Assembly: GCF_001889065.1 (NCBI RefSeq)
Contig: NZ_LWHB01000127.1
Location: forward strand, 1-23,388
Reading direction: 5' to 3'
Origin: Suttonella ornithocola
GTDB taxonomy: Bacteria; Pseudomonadota; Gammaproteobacteria; Cardiobacteriales; Cardiobacteriaceae
Length of the DNA: 23,388 bases
Under the pieces are notes generated by a model. It was given only the letters and a program-made list of their open reading frames with translations. It did no database searches and had not been told where the DNA came from. Shown here one piece after another: positions 8,703-16,732 of this stretch (the stretch's first letter is position 1; each line of letters begins with the position of its first letter). The position numbers and the translations under genes were made by a program.

Positions 8703-9742
8703 GAGGATTTATTATTTTCCAAGGAGGTGGTTGGTTGAGGTAGTTTATCGCGAATTTTATCAATTACACCATTTTTTACTTCTAAGCGTGCTATTTTTAT
8801 AGCGTTTGCAAAAGCGAATGCATCAGCATTTCCATGACTTTTGACCACAATTCCCTGTAATCCTAATAGAGTAGCGCCATTATACATACGCGGATCAATC
8901 GTGGTTTTTAATCGTTTTAAAACGGGTAAGGAAAGAAGCGCAGCTATTTTGGTAAATAGACTACGTTTGTACTGAGCTTCTAAGGATTTTTGAATAAATT
9001 TTGCTAATCCTTCGACAGTTTTAAGTGCGACATTGCCAACAAAACCATCACAGACAACAACATCTAATTCTTTTTTGAGAAAAATGTCGTTTCCTTCAAC
9101 ATGCCCAATGTAGTTGATAGGAGCATTCTGTAATAGCTTGCCTGCTTCTTTTACAACATCATTGCCTTTGATAGCTTCTTCACCAATGTTTAATAATCCT
9201 ACTTTTGGACTAGCGTTGTTATCTACAGCACGAGTTAATTCTGAACCCATTACGGCAAATTGTTCAAGTTGCTCAGGTTTTGAATCAACATTAGCGCCTA
9301 AATCTAACCAATGAACATGTCCATGAAGCGTAGGTAAGGTGGCACAAATGGCTGGACGTGAAATACCTGGCAACATTTTAAGGATATATCTTGCGCTTGC
9401 CATTAAGGCACCAGTATTGCCTGCACTTACGCAAGCATGTGCTTTTCCATCGCGGACTAGTTCTATAGCTTTCCACATGGATGAGTCATTTTTATGGCGT
9501 AGCACATTAGCTGGAGCTTCGTCCATATCAACGACTTGGGTGCAATGAAATATTTCAGCGCGAGATAAATCTATTTTTGAAAATAGTTGATGCGATTTGA
9601 TAGCAGCCTGTTCCCCAACCAATATAAGAAAAAGGTCAGGGTGTTTGGCTTGTGCGGTTATAACGGCTGCCAGCGTGGTATCTAATCCGATATCACCGCC
9701 CATGGCATCAATGGCGATGCTAACGGATGCCTGCTTGGTCAT
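8699..9742 (-). CDS. plsX: phosphate acyltransferase PlsX
   Basis: PlsX makes acyl-phosphate from acyl-ACP, the substrate of PlsY in membrane phospholipid synthesis. It is a peripheral cytoplasmic protein. Family hallmarks include IAIDAMGGDIG near the N-terminus, ACVSAGNTGALMA, LDLGANVD and VVCDGFVGNVALKT. The 347-residue length is normal. It lies 17 bases after rpmF in the conserved rpmF-plsX-fab order. Confidence 0.95.
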   Translation of the reverse strand: MTKQASVSIAIDAMGGDIGLDTTLAAVITAQAKHPDLFLILVGEQAAIKSHQLFSKIDLSRAEIFHCTQVVDMDEAPANVLRHKNDSSMWKAIELVRDGKAHACVSAGNTGALMASARYILKMLPGISRPAICATLPTLHGHVHWLDLGANVDSKPEQLEQFAVMGSELTRAVDNNASPKVGLLNIGEEAIKGNDVVKEAGKLLQNAPINYIGHVEGNDIFLKKELDVVVCDGFVGNVALKTVEGLAKFIQKSLEAQYKRSLFTKIAALLSLPVLKRLKTTIDPRMYNGATLLGLQGIVVKSHGNADAFAFANAIKIARLEVKNGVIDKIRDKLPQPTTSLENNKSS

Positions 9743-9759
9743 CTGTTAACTATGATGTT

Positions 9760-9960
9760 TTATTCTTCGTCAAACTCAATAGTATCAGCAGGCTGAACAA
9801 TGACTTGGCGCCCACGATAAAATCCATCTGTGGTTACGTGGTGACGGCGATGACGCTCTCCGGTGTGTGCATCTGTAGATAAGGTTGCATAGCCTAGTGC
9901 ATCATGGCTACGACGCATATTACGTTTAGAGGGGGTTTTTCGGTTTTGTTGAACGGCCAT
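9760..9960 (-). CDS. rpmF: 50S ribosomal protein L32
   Basis: This small basic ribosomal protein starts MAVQQNRKTPSKRNMRRSHD and contains the RRHHVTTDGFYRGR core, both characteristic of proteobacterial L32. The zinc-binding cysteines found in Gram-positive L32 are absent, as in E. coli. It is 66 residues long, with an acidic tail (TIEFDEE) that makes it a little longer than the 57-residue E. coli protein. The start overlaps the yceD stop by one base (TAATG). Confidence 0.95.
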   Translation of the reverse strand: MAVQQNRKTPSKRNMRRSHDALGYATLSTDAHTGERHRRHHVTTDGFYRGRQVIVQPADTIEFDEE

Positions 9961-10496
9961 TACGGTTGCTCCTTCTTGTTCATGAGTGTTTTTAGCTGGG
10001 CAAATGGGGTTTCTTTTTTTATTCCTTCATCTGAAGGCGTAGTTTCAGATACCGTATTTATCAGCATAGTACAGTTGTCATGCTTGGCGATCATGGGCAT
10101 TGCCAGCAAAACTTCTTCTTCTAAAAACCATGCTAAGTCCATATCGTCCTCAGCGCATATTAATGTTTCGCTGCCGTATTCAACTTGTTGCTCTTGTGAT
10201 TCATTATGAATAAGCAAGTAATCAAAGCGAATATCAGCATTCCAAGGCATTGGCTCTAAACATCGCTGACATTGCAATGATAGTGTTAATTGAAGTTGAC
10301 CTTTTAGGTGTGCTCGATGTTGTTGATCAAGATAACCTTCTAGATAGACTTCAATGTTCTTGCCTTTTTCTGCCCATTGCCTAAGCTCTTGGGTTTGCAT
10401 GAGTGGAAAACTTCCTTTTAGAATTTTTCTACTACGTGCTATTGTCCAAGGTTCTATATGTTTAGGCAACTGCTCGGCTGCGGGATGGCGCATCAT
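9960..10496 (-). CDS. yceD: YceD/DUF177 family protein (23S rRNA accumulation)
   Basis: YceD proteins are encoded directly before rpmF in most bacteria and are linked to 23S rRNA processing or accumulation. This 178-residue protein carries the family CxxC at C76-C79 (LQCQRC) and the acidic helix FLEEEVLLAMPMIAKHDNC (124-142). The exact start is uncertain. ATG at 10496 has an AAAGAG ribosome site 8 bases upstream, but it overlaps the -10 of a near-perfect promoter (10492-10520). If that promoter is used, a TTG at 10469 would be the first in-frame start of the message, giving MPKHIEPWT at the N-terminus. Confidence 0.85.
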   Translation of the reverse strand: MMRHPAAEQLPKHIEPWTIARSRKILKGSFPLMQTQELRQWAEKGKNIEVYLEGYLDQQHRAHLKGQLQLTLSLQCQRCLEPMPWNADIRFDYLLIHNESQEQQVEYGSETLICAEDDMDLAWFLEEEVLLAMPMIAKHDNCTMLINTVSETTPSDEGIKKETPFAQLKTLMNKKEQP

Positions 10497-10520
10497 ACTC
10501 TTAACTCTTTAGACTGTCAA
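10492..10520 (-). promoter_or_regulatory. candidate sigma70 promoter of the yceD-rpmF-plsX-fab cluster
   Basis: On the minus strand a perfect TTGACA (10520-10515) and TATGAT (10497-10492) are separated by 17 bases, in the only gap ahead of the cluster. The match is strong, but the -10 hexamer contains the annotated ATG of yceD. Either yceD starts further in or this is a fortuitous match and transcription begins elsewhere. Confidence 0.55.
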
Positions 10521-10527
10521 AAAATCG

Positions 10528-11391
10528 TTAGCTTTGTTGGCTAATAAAAAGATAAACAATATCTGATATTTCTCGCATTACATTGCTCCTAGAGGTGATC
10601 CAACTCGCGTAGTTTTTAGCAGAGTGCTTTTTCTCAATAATACCAGTAAATGTGTAGGGGCGCGAATTTCCTCGTGAGTCGTGATAATCAATGATGCCAA
10701 AGTTTCCACATAAACGAGAAGTTGAACCTGTTTTATCATATACAGTTAATGTATTAGGGATATGCTGAGTATTAACGGTAATACGATTGTGATTTTTAAT
10801 AGACATGAGATTTTTTAAAATTTCGGCACCCGGAAGTTGATTACGCCATAAAGCATGCATAAAGCGAGTGTAATCTGCAGCGGTAGCTTTATTGAGATAA
10901 GTTTTGCCACCTGAGGGGATATTTTCAACAATATGGATGTTTCTAAATATATTAGGTGCTTGTTTTCGTAGCATCCATTGAACCCCTTGAGGACCGCCTA
11001 GCCGCTTAAATAGGTAGTTTGTAAAAGTATTGTTACTTTTAACTATCATTGCTCGCATTTCTTCCATGATTCTATCGTTTAATGGATATAGTTGCGGGTT
11101 TTTTAAGTAATGACAGTACAGATAGGCTTGTATGACAAGCGGTTTTACCATGCTTGCCATTTGCATGGGTTGGTTAGGGTTGATTTCTAAAAAAGCACGA
11201 CCAGTATGAATATCTGTCGCTAACCAAACAGTTTTTTCGTCGTTTGCAATTCGATCGTCCAAGCGCATTTTTTGAATAGCGTTTTGAACTTGTTTGTTGA
11301 GCGAAAGGTTATTTGCATAGCTAGGATTAGGCAATATTATGCTGGCACTTAGGTAAGCAGCAGTCTTTATGAATTGTCTTTTGCTGAGCAT
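10528..11391 (-). CDS. exported serine hydrolase of the class A beta-lactamase fold
   Basis: The 287-residue protein has a Sec-type signal peptide (about 1-26, ending SYA) and the order of motifs of class A penicillin-interacting enzymes: S80-M-V-K83 (nucleophile and lysine), S119-N-N121 in the SDN position and K220-T-G222. In true class A beta-lactamases a Glu (Glu166) lies four residues before a conserved Asn. The equivalent segment here appears to be K163-T-Y-L-N167, with no Glu. Such a protein could bind penicillin but would hydrolyse it poorly, so a peptidoglycan peptidase or structural role is as likely as resistance. It is 52 bases downstream of ampD on the same strand. No clear ribosome binding site precedes the ATG. 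Confidence 0.72.
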   Translation of the reverse strand: MLSKRQFIKTAAYLSASIILPNPSYANNLSLNKQVQNAIQKMRLDDRIANDEKTVWLATDIHTGRAFLEINPNQPMQMASMVKPLVIQAYLYCHYLKNPQLYPLNDRIMEEMRAMIVKSNNTFTNYLFKRLGGPQGVQWMLRKQAPNIFRNIHIVENIPSGGKTYLNKATAADYTRFMHALWRNQLPGAEILKNLMSIKNHNRITVNTQHIPNTLTVYDKTGSTSRLCGNFGIIDYHDSRGNSRPYTFTGIIEKKHSAKNYASWITSRSNVMREISDIVYLFISQQS

Positions 11392-11443
11392 GGAGTGAAA
11401 CCGAGTTAAATTTTTTACAGTGTAGCAAAAAAAGGTTTGTTAT

Positions 11444-12076
11444 TTAGCGAAGATTTTTTAATGAGTGTAAGAGAAAATTAAGGTTAAAAGCGGGACCAGG
11501 ATCTGTTTTTCGATTAGGCGAAATTTGGCTGTGTGTTGTGATATTGTCGAGCGTTATTTTAGGGTGTCTTTGTTTTAGGGCAAGAATGAGTTGAGCAAGG
11601 GTTTGATATTGTTTCAGTGTATAGGGAAAATAATCAGCACCATTGAGCTCGATACCAATGGAAAAATTATTATAGTTTTCCCGATTTTTGTATTGAGATT
11701 GACCTGCATGCCAAGCTCGATTAAGTGTAGAAACATATTGTGTGATTATACCATTTCTTCCAATAAAAAAATGGGCGGAGACTTTTAGATGTGCAATATT
11801 TTTAAAATAAGGGTGTTTATCTTGAAGTTTTGGGAGTGTTCCTAGAAATAACGCGTTAATATATTTTTGCCCAAATTCTAAGGGAGGGAGAGAGATGTTG
11901 TGTAAGACAATTGTGTCTATCTCGGTATTTGGTGGTCGCTGATTAAAATATGGAGAGCGTATAATTTGGCAAAGGTTAGATAATAGTAGCCAGCCATCTG
12001 AGTTGATTTCTATTTTTGTTATCAAGATGATGTTCTTATGTTTTAAATAATTGGGCAATTGTTTAATAGATAGCAC
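11444..12076 (-). CDS. ampD: 1,6-anhydro-N-acetylmuramyl-L-alanine amidase AmpD
   Basis: AmpD removes the peptide from anhydro-muropeptides in the cytoplasm during cell-wall recycling and, in bacteria with AmpR/AmpC, keeps beta-lactamase uninduced. It is a zinc Amidase_2 protein. In the longest frame (210 residues) the ligands are His59 (VLHNISLPP), His182 and Asp192 (RKTDPGPAF), with Glu143 and Lys190 as catalytic residues. The long form begins at GTG 12076 and has about 20 residues more than the family at its N-terminus, and that GTG lies next to the stem of a hairpin following cysK. A TTG at 12025 with AAGAA 7 bases upstream gives a family-like length of 193 residues and is the preferred start. 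Confidence 0.88.
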   Translation of the reverse strand: MLSIKQLPNYLKHKNIILITKIEINSDGWLLLSNLCQIIRSPYFNQRPPNTEIDTIVLHNISLPPLEFGQKYINALFLGTLPKLQDKHPYFKNIAHLKVSAHFFIGRNGIITQYVSTLNRAWHAGQSQYKNRENYNNFSIGIELNGADYFPYTLKQYQTLAQLILALKQRHPKITLDNITTHSQISPNRKTDPGPAFNLNFLLHSLKNLR

Positions 12077-12095
12077 TTAACTAACGCTATCTATT
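12065..12095 (-). terminator. hairpin following cysK, possible terminator
   Basis: A perfect 10-base-pair inverted repeat (12065-12074 with 12086-12095) with an 11-base loop lies 7 bases after the cysK stop. The stem is AT-rich and no run of T follows on the minus strand, so it is a weak intrinsic terminator at best. It could instead stabilise the mRNA end. Confidence 0.4.
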
Positions 12096-12102
12096 GATTG
12101 TT

Positions 12103-13050
12103 TTATGGAAGTAAATTATCGTCAGAACCTTCATTGATACTTTCAAATAAGAAAGTAGACATATAACGCTCAGAACCATCTGGCAACATAGTTAAAATAA
12201 CGGAGTTTTTGGGAGCGGTTTGCGCAAATTGTAAGGCAGCATTGAATGTTGCACCACCTGATATACCTGTTTGAATCCCTTCTTGAGTTGCAAGAGAAAG
12301 CGCAGTGTCTCTGGCTTCTTCATCTCCAACAGGAATAAGATAGTCGTAGATGTTTTCATTCATAGTTTCTGCAATAAAATCAGGTGTCCAACCTTGAATT
12401 TTATGAGCTGCCCATTCTTTTCCAGCTAATAATTGAGCATTTACAGGCTCAGTTGCAATGATTTCTATTTGTGGGCGAGCAGCTTTTAGTATTTCTCCTG
12501 TGCCGCTGATAGTTCCTCCTGTGCCATATCCGCTAACGAAATAGTCTAATCTTTTGCCAGCAAAATCTCTTAATATTTCAGCAGCGGTTGTTTCGCGGTG
12601 ATATTGCGGATTGGCTGGATTGGCAAATTGATTGGCTAAAAACCAATTGTTTTTTTCTGCGAGTTCTTTGGCAATTCGAACCATTCCTTGTCCTTTTTCG
12701 GCAGCGGGGGTTAGGATGACTTTTCCACCAAAACTTCTAATGAGTTTGCGTCTTTCAACAGAGAAAGTTTCTGTCATAACAGCAATAAATGGATAGCCTT
12801 TAGCCGCACAGACCATTGCTAGTGCAATGCCAGTATTCCCTGAAGTGGCTTCTACAACAGTTTGACCGGGTTTTAGCAAACCTTTGCGTTCTGCATCGGT
12901 AATTATCGCATAGGCTAAGCGATCTTTAACAGAACCACCAGGATTGCGCGCTTCAATTTTGACATACATTTCAATATCTTTTGGTGCTAAACGATTGATA
13001 CGCACAATGGGAGTATGTCCAATGGTTTCTAATATGTTGTTATAAAGCAT
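12103..13050 (-). CDS. cysK: cysteine synthase A (O-acetylserine sulfhydrylase)
   Basis: CysK is the PLP enzyme that makes cysteine from O-acetylserine and sulfide. Lys42 in NPGGSVKDR forms the Schiff base, TSGNTG (68-73) binds the substrate carboxylate and GYGTGGT (173-179) binds the PLP phosphate. FSVERRKLIRSFG and the C-terminal SERYMSTFLFES favour CysK over CysM. The length of 315 residues is usual. A strong AGGAGA ribosome site lies 5 bases before ATG. The gene is divergent from a cysB-like regulator, which in this family activates cys genes when N-acetylserine signals sulfur limitation. Confidence 0.9.
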   Translation of the reverse strand: MLYNNILETIGHTPIVRINRLAPKDIEMYVKIEARNPGGSVKDRLAYAIITDAERKGLLKPGQTVVEATSGNTGIALAMVCAAKGYPFIAVMTETFSVERRKLIRSFGGKVILTPAAEKGQGMVRIAKELAEKNNWFLANQFANPANPQYHRETTAAEILRDFAGKRLDYFVSGYGTGGTISGTGEILKAARPQIEIIATEPVNAQLLAGKEWAAHKIQGWTPDFIAETMNENIYDYLIPVGDEEARDTALSLATQEGIQTGISGGATFNAALQFAQTAPKNSVILTMLPDGSERYMSTFLFESINEGSDDNLLP

Positions 13051-13072
13051 AATTTTCTCCTATATTTTCTTT

Positions 13073-13101
13073 ATAGTAGTAGATTTTCTGTTAGTTACCA
13101 A
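13073..13101 (-). promoter_or_regulatory. candidate cysK promoter
   Basis: On the minus strand TTGGTA (13101-13096) and TACTAT (13078-13073) are spaced by 17 bases, about 23 bases upstream of the cysK start. Both hexamers match the consensus only partly, as expected for a promoter needing an activator such as CysB. Confidence 0.4.
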
Positions 13102-13236
13102 AATAGCTATTCGTTATTGAATTATGATATTTAGTTATAAGAGAAATAAAGTCCAAAGAAGAGAGTGATTTATGCTAAAAGGAATTTGATAATGTTCATA
13201 ATTTATTTTAAAGGAATTATCTATGCATTGTACAAT
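13091..13236. promoter_or_regulatory. cysK-cysB divergent regulatory region
   Basis: The 225-base gap between the divergent genes is very AT-rich. It contains a direct repeat TTAGTTA at 13091-13097 and 13135-13141 (about 44 bases, four helical turns) and a perfect 10-base palindrome ATTGTACAAT at 13227-13236. The first repeat touches the cysK -35. CysB sites are degenerate, so these are only candidate operators. A possible cysB -10, TACAAT at 13231-13236, overlaps the palindrome, which would suit autoregulation. Confidence 0.3.
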
Positions 13237-13275
13237 AGAATATATAAGTAAATAGATTTTATAACGGATGATTAT

Positions 13276-14247
13276 ATGAAACTAAGGCAGCTGCAATGTG
13301 TTTTTGCGGTAGTGCAAAATGGTTATAGCGTTACAGCGGCATCTGAAGCGCTTCATATGTCTCAGCCTGCTGTTAGTAAGCAAATTAAGTTATTCGAAGA
13401 AATGCTTGGCATGCAAGTATTTAAGCGAAATAGTAAAAGTTTTGTTGGGCTAACGCCGTTAGGGGACGCGTTAATGCCCGAAATAGATCGAGTATTAGTT
13501 GGAATTGAAAATATTCGTCAGTTGGGTATGCGAAGCCAAGAAGAACGCTTTTCCCAGCTTCATATTGCGACAACTAATACACTTGCGCGTTATCGTTTAT
13601 CAGACTGTATGCCTTATATGCACCGCATTTATCCGCATATTCCTCTAAATATTATTGAAGCAACAAATATTCAGATTTTAGAGATGTTGCGCAATCAAGA
13701 AGTGGATTTTGGTTGGTTTTCTGCAATGTCTTTAGCGCCTTATCAGGTAAGTTTGCGTAATTTGATTTATTTACCTGCAATGGGTTGGGAGGCGGTAATG
13801 GTGGTGCCTAAGGAACATCCTCTGGCACAAAGGCGTCCTTCAAGTTTGGCAGAGATTAGCTGCTATCCTTTAATTACTTATGTGACTTCACATAAAGGAC
13901 CTTCTGGTTTAATGACAGCTATGAATGAAGTAGGTTTGAGTCCAAGAATTGCCGTTACTGCGCGAAATGCAGATATGATAAAAAATTATGTGCGACAAGG
14001 ATTGGGAGTGGGAATTATTGCTGATATGGCTTATGACTCAGAAGCAGATAGTGATTTAGTGATGTGGTCCATGTCAGAGTGGTTGGATCAGTTTCAAACG
14101 TATTTAGCATGGAATGAAGATAAAAGATTACGACCTATTCATTATGATTTTATCGAGCAAATTGTTCCAGGTGCTAATAAAGAGGCCGTGCAACAATTTA
14201 TTCATAAATTACAAATTGGTAGAGATCCTGAAGGATGGGTGATTTAA
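13276..14247 (+). CDS. cysB: LysR-family regulator, CysB type
   Basis: This 323-residue LysR-type regulator matches CysB in length and layout. It has an N-terminal winged helix-turn-helix (1-60; SVTAASEALHMSQPAVSKQIKLFEE) and a periplasmic-binding-protein-like effector domain from about 90. IATTNTLARYRL and YPLITYVTSHKG correspond to CysB effector-site segments, and NADMIKNYVRQGLGVGIIADMA is a CysB-like signature. CysB controls sulfate assimilation and cysteine synthesis. The gene faces away from cysK, a common target, and leads a rightward run with fau and pyk. Other CysB-like proteins (Cbl) are less likely given this context. Confidence 0.83.
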   Translation: MKLRQLQCVFAVVQNGYSVTAASEALHMSQPAVSKQIKLFEEMLGMQVFKRNSKSFVGLTPLGDALMPEIDRVLVGIENIRQLGMRSQEERFSQLHIATTNTLARYRLSDCMPYMHRIYPHIPLNIIEATNIQILEMLRNQEVDFGWFSAMSLAPYQVSLRNLIYLPAMGWEAVMVVPKEHPLAQRRPSSLAEISCYPLITYVTSHKGPSGLMTAMNEVGLSPRIAVTARNADMIKNYVRQGLGVGIIADMAYDSEADSDLVMWSMSEWLDQFQTYLAWNEDKRLRPIHYDFIEQIVPGANKEAVQQFIHKLQIGRDPEGWVI

Positions 14248-14816
14248 AGCAGTTGCGCAGAATTCTGCGCCAGCGTAGGGCAGAGATTCAAGGTGCAATA
14301 CGTGAGCGTTATTCAATTTTAGCAGCGGATTACGCTGTTTCTTTTATCGAAAAGCAATTTGATATTAGTAAGATAGGGGTTTTTCTTTCTTTGTCTGAGG
14401 AGATAGATACACGCCCCTTGATTGAAAAGCTTTGGGAGAAAAAGTATTTGCTTTATTTACCTGTTGTTGTAGGTAAAACTGCTTTTTTAAGTTGGAGACA
14501 GTATGATAATCAAACAGTATTAGAGACTGATTATTTGGGAATGAAAGTTCCAGCATTGGAAAAAGGAAGTATAGAGCGTAGTATAGTATTAGATTTAGTC
14601 GTGATGCCTTTAGTAGGGTTTACACTAAAAGGTGAACGCTTAGGTATGGGAGGAGGTTTTTATGATAGAACCTTTGAAAATAAGCATAAGGATTGCTCTC
14701 CTCTATTACTAGGAATGGCTTATGCTTGTCAGCAGATAGAGTCCTTTGCTTGTCAAGCATGGGATGTTCCAATGGATGCCTTAGCACATGAAAAAGCATT
14801 ATTGCAATTTAATTAA
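14235..14816 (+). CDS. fau: 5-formyltetrahydrofolate cyclo-ligase
   Basis: The enzyme (YgfA, MTHFS) converts 5-formyl-THF to 5,10-methenyl-THF with ATP. The 193-residue protein has the N-terminal basic helix LRRILRQRRAEI and the signature KGERLGMGGGFYDRTF (about 133-148). Its start overlaps the end of cysB by 13 bases, with AAGG directly before ATG, so translation is probably coupled to cysB. Pyruvate kinase begins 12 bases later. Confidence 0.92.
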   Translation: MGDLKQLRRILRQRRAEIQGAIRERYSILAADYAVSFIEKQFDISKIGVFLSLSEEIDTRPLIEKLWEKKYLLYLPVVVGKTAFLSWRQYDNQTVLETDYLGMKVPALEKGSIERSIVLDLVVMPLVGFTLKGERLGMGGGFYDRTFENKHKDCSPLLLGMAYACQQIESFACQAWDVPMDALAHEKALLQFN

Positions 14817-14828
14817 GGAGTTTTAATT

Positions 14829-16286
14829 ATGGGTATGAAGCGCGATTTAACTCGGATTAGTCATCATACGAAAATTGTAGCAACCTTAGGGCCTGCTAGT
14901 AGCGAAGTAGATATTTTAGAGCAAATGATTCGAATTGGCTTAAATGTTGTGCGTTTTAATTTTAGTCACGGGACGGCAGAGTTTCACGCTGAAAATGCTC
15001 GTAAGGTTCGAGAAGCTTCTGAAAGAGCTGGACGTCAAGTGGCTATTATTGCGGATTTACAAGGGCCTAAAATTCGTGTAGGAAAAATAAAAGATAATTT
15101 TATTAATTTATCTGAGGGTGATACGCTCATTTTAGATGCTGCATTTGAGGGAGAGGGAACAAAAGAGCGTGTTGGTCTAGATTATCGTGATTTACCTAAA
15201 GATGTGCAAGCTGGAGATGTTCTTTTATTAGACGACGGTTTGCTAACTTTAACTGTTACGAAAGTAAATGGAAGTGAAATTTATACCATAGTAGAAAATA
15301 GCGCTATTTTAAAGAGCAATAAAGGTATCAATAAACAAGGTGGAGGACTTTCGGCACCTGCTTTAACAGAAAAAGATCTTAGGGATTTAAAAACGGCGTT
15401 AGAAATTGGAGCAGACTACCTTGCCGTTAGTTTTGTAAAATCAGCTTCTGATATGGAGTTAGCGAGACAATTAGTTTCTCAAGGAATGGCTGGAAAGGGC
15501 GTGCATCCCGGTTTAATTGCTAAAATTGAGCGAGTTGAAGCCATTCAAAATTTGGAAGAAATTATTAAAGCTAGTGATGGCATTATGGTGGCTAGAGGTG
15601 ATTTAGCTGTTGAAGTAGGTAATGCCGCTGTGCCTGCTTTGCAGAAGAAAATGATTAAATTAGCACGCCATCATCGTCGTTTCACAATTACGGCAACACA
15701 AATGATGGAAAGTATGATTAGTAATCCGGTTCCAACAAGAGCAGAGGTTTCTGATGTGGCTAATGCTGTATTAGACGGTACGGACGCTGTCATGCTTTCT
15801 GCTGAATCAGCCGTTGGTAAGTATCCTTTTGAGACCATTCGTACAATGGCATTGGTATGTCAAGCAGCTGAAAATGCTGAGCCACCATTAGATAATGTTG
15901 ATATGAATGTCAGCACAACAAATCGTATCGATCATACTATTGCGGCTGGTGCTGTGTTTACTGCACAGAAAATTGGGGCAAAAGTGATCGTTGCTTTGAC
16001 AGAAAGTGGCACAACAGCTTTCCAAGTAAGCCGTTATGGTATCAATATTCCTATTTATGCATTAACTGGAAGCGTTCATGTGCAGCGTAAAATGGCAATT
16101 TATCGTGGTGTTAGACCAATGATGTTAGATACCAGTAAAGATCATGAAACTGCTATTCAAGAGGTAGAAGAATATCTTCAATGGCGTAATGTTGTAGAAA
16201 GTGGTGACTTATACGTTATCACTAGTGGTATGCAAATGGGTAAACAAGGCGCAACAAATACTTTACAGATTAATCGCGCAAAATGA
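14829..16286 (+). CDS. pyk: pyruvate kinase
   Basis: Pyruvate kinase makes pyruvate and ATP from phosphoenolpyruvate. The 485-residue sequence contains NFSHG (44-48), DLQGPKIRVG (76-85), the catalytic AKIERVEA with Lys232 and Glu234, MVARGDLAVE (253-262) and TATQMMESM (288-296), followed by an allosteric C-terminal domain. It resembles PykA (type II) of E. coli. AAGGAG lies 9 bases before the ATG at 14829; ATG 14835 is an alternative start. A 4-base overlap couples it to the next gene. Confidence 0.95.
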   Translation: MGMKRDLTRISHHTKIVATLGPASSEVDILEQMIRIGLNVVRFNFSHGTAEFHAENARKVREASERAGRQVAIIADLQGPKIRVGKIKDNFINLSEGDTLILDAAFEGEGTKERVGLDYRDLPKDVQAGDVLLLDDGLLTLTVTKVNGSEIYTIVENSAILKSNKGINKQGGGLSAPALTEKDLRDLKTALEIGADYLAVSFVKSASDMELARQLVSQGMAGKGVHPGLIAKIERVEAIQNLEEIIKASDGIMVARGDLAVEVGNAAVPALQKKMIKLARHHRRFTITATQMMESMISNPVPTRAEVSDVANAVLDGTDAVMLSAESAVGKYPFETIRTMALVCQAAENAEPPLDNVDMNVSTTNRIDHTIAAGAVFTAQKIGAKVIVALTESGTTAFQVSRYGINIPIYALTGSVHVQRKMAIYRGVRPMMLDTSKDHETAIQEVEEYLQWRNVVESGDLYVITSGMQMGKQGATNTLQINRAK

Positions 16287-16732
16287 AGCAAAGACAGGCT
16301 ATATTATTAGGGATATCGCTACTTACAGCGATATCCTCTGCTTCAGAATTGGATGAACGTCTTAGTTTAATGCAATCTATACGATATACAGATAATAAAC
16401 AATGTCATTATGCTATTGGAGAAGATGAAGCAGGAAATATTGTAAACATGCTTATTGCTGCTCATTCTCAACCCGGAATTGATTCTGAAATAGTTCTTTC
16501 TGCTTTAAATGAAGCTCTAAGAAGAGGATGCTCATTAAATGAGCTAGATAGAGCAGGGTTATCCTCGTTAGCAGCTGCCGTATTGTTTAATGACGCGGAT
16601 ATGGTTCGCTTTTTATTAAAGCATGGTGCAGATACCAGTGTCAAAATTTATCGACCAGACTCATTAGTTAATGGTATGAATACTTTTGAGTTTTTTGATT
16701 GGCTTATGATAAATGCAGCAAAAAAAAAATGA
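16283..16732 (+). CDS. small exported ankyrin-repeat-like protein, possible 3' frameshift
   Basis: The 149-residue protein has a signal peptide (about 1-20, cleavage near SSA-SE) and one recognisable ankyrin-type unit, GLSSLAAAVLFNDADMVRFLLKHGAD (92-117), probably with degenerate flanking units. Its partner and function are unknown; a periplasmic protein-binding role is inferred. The start overlaps the pyk stop by 4 bases. The frame closes right after ten A bases (16720-16729). With nine A, the frame continues to TAA 16809-16811 and adds an amphipathic end containing EIQKILAEY, like the second helix of an ankyrin unit, to give 175 residues. The visible form may therefore be truncated or slippage-controlled. 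Confidence 0.7.
   Translation: MKQRQAILLGISLLTAISSASELDERLSLMQSIRYTDNKQCHYAIGEDEAGNIVNMLIAAHSQPGIDSEIVLSALNEALRRGCSLNELDRAGLSSLAAAVLFNDADMVRFLLKHGADTSVKIYRPDSLVNGMNTFEFFDWLMINAAKKK
16720..16729 (+). repeat. A10 homopolymer at the 3' end of the ankyrin-like gene
   Basis: Ten consecutive A bases occur immediately before the TGA stop. Tracts this long can slip during replication or transcription. Loss of one A opens a further 27 codons in frame, to 16811. Confidence 0.85.

Noticed and set aside
9904..10209. Plus-strand open frame opposite rpmF and yceD
   Set aside because: It overlaps two conserved genes in antisense and its translation resembles no family.
11136..11144. ACAAGCGGT, similar to a Pasteurellaceae uptake signal sequence
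   Set aside because: Only isolated partial matches were seen by eye in 23 kb; uptake sequences are far denser in genomes that use them.
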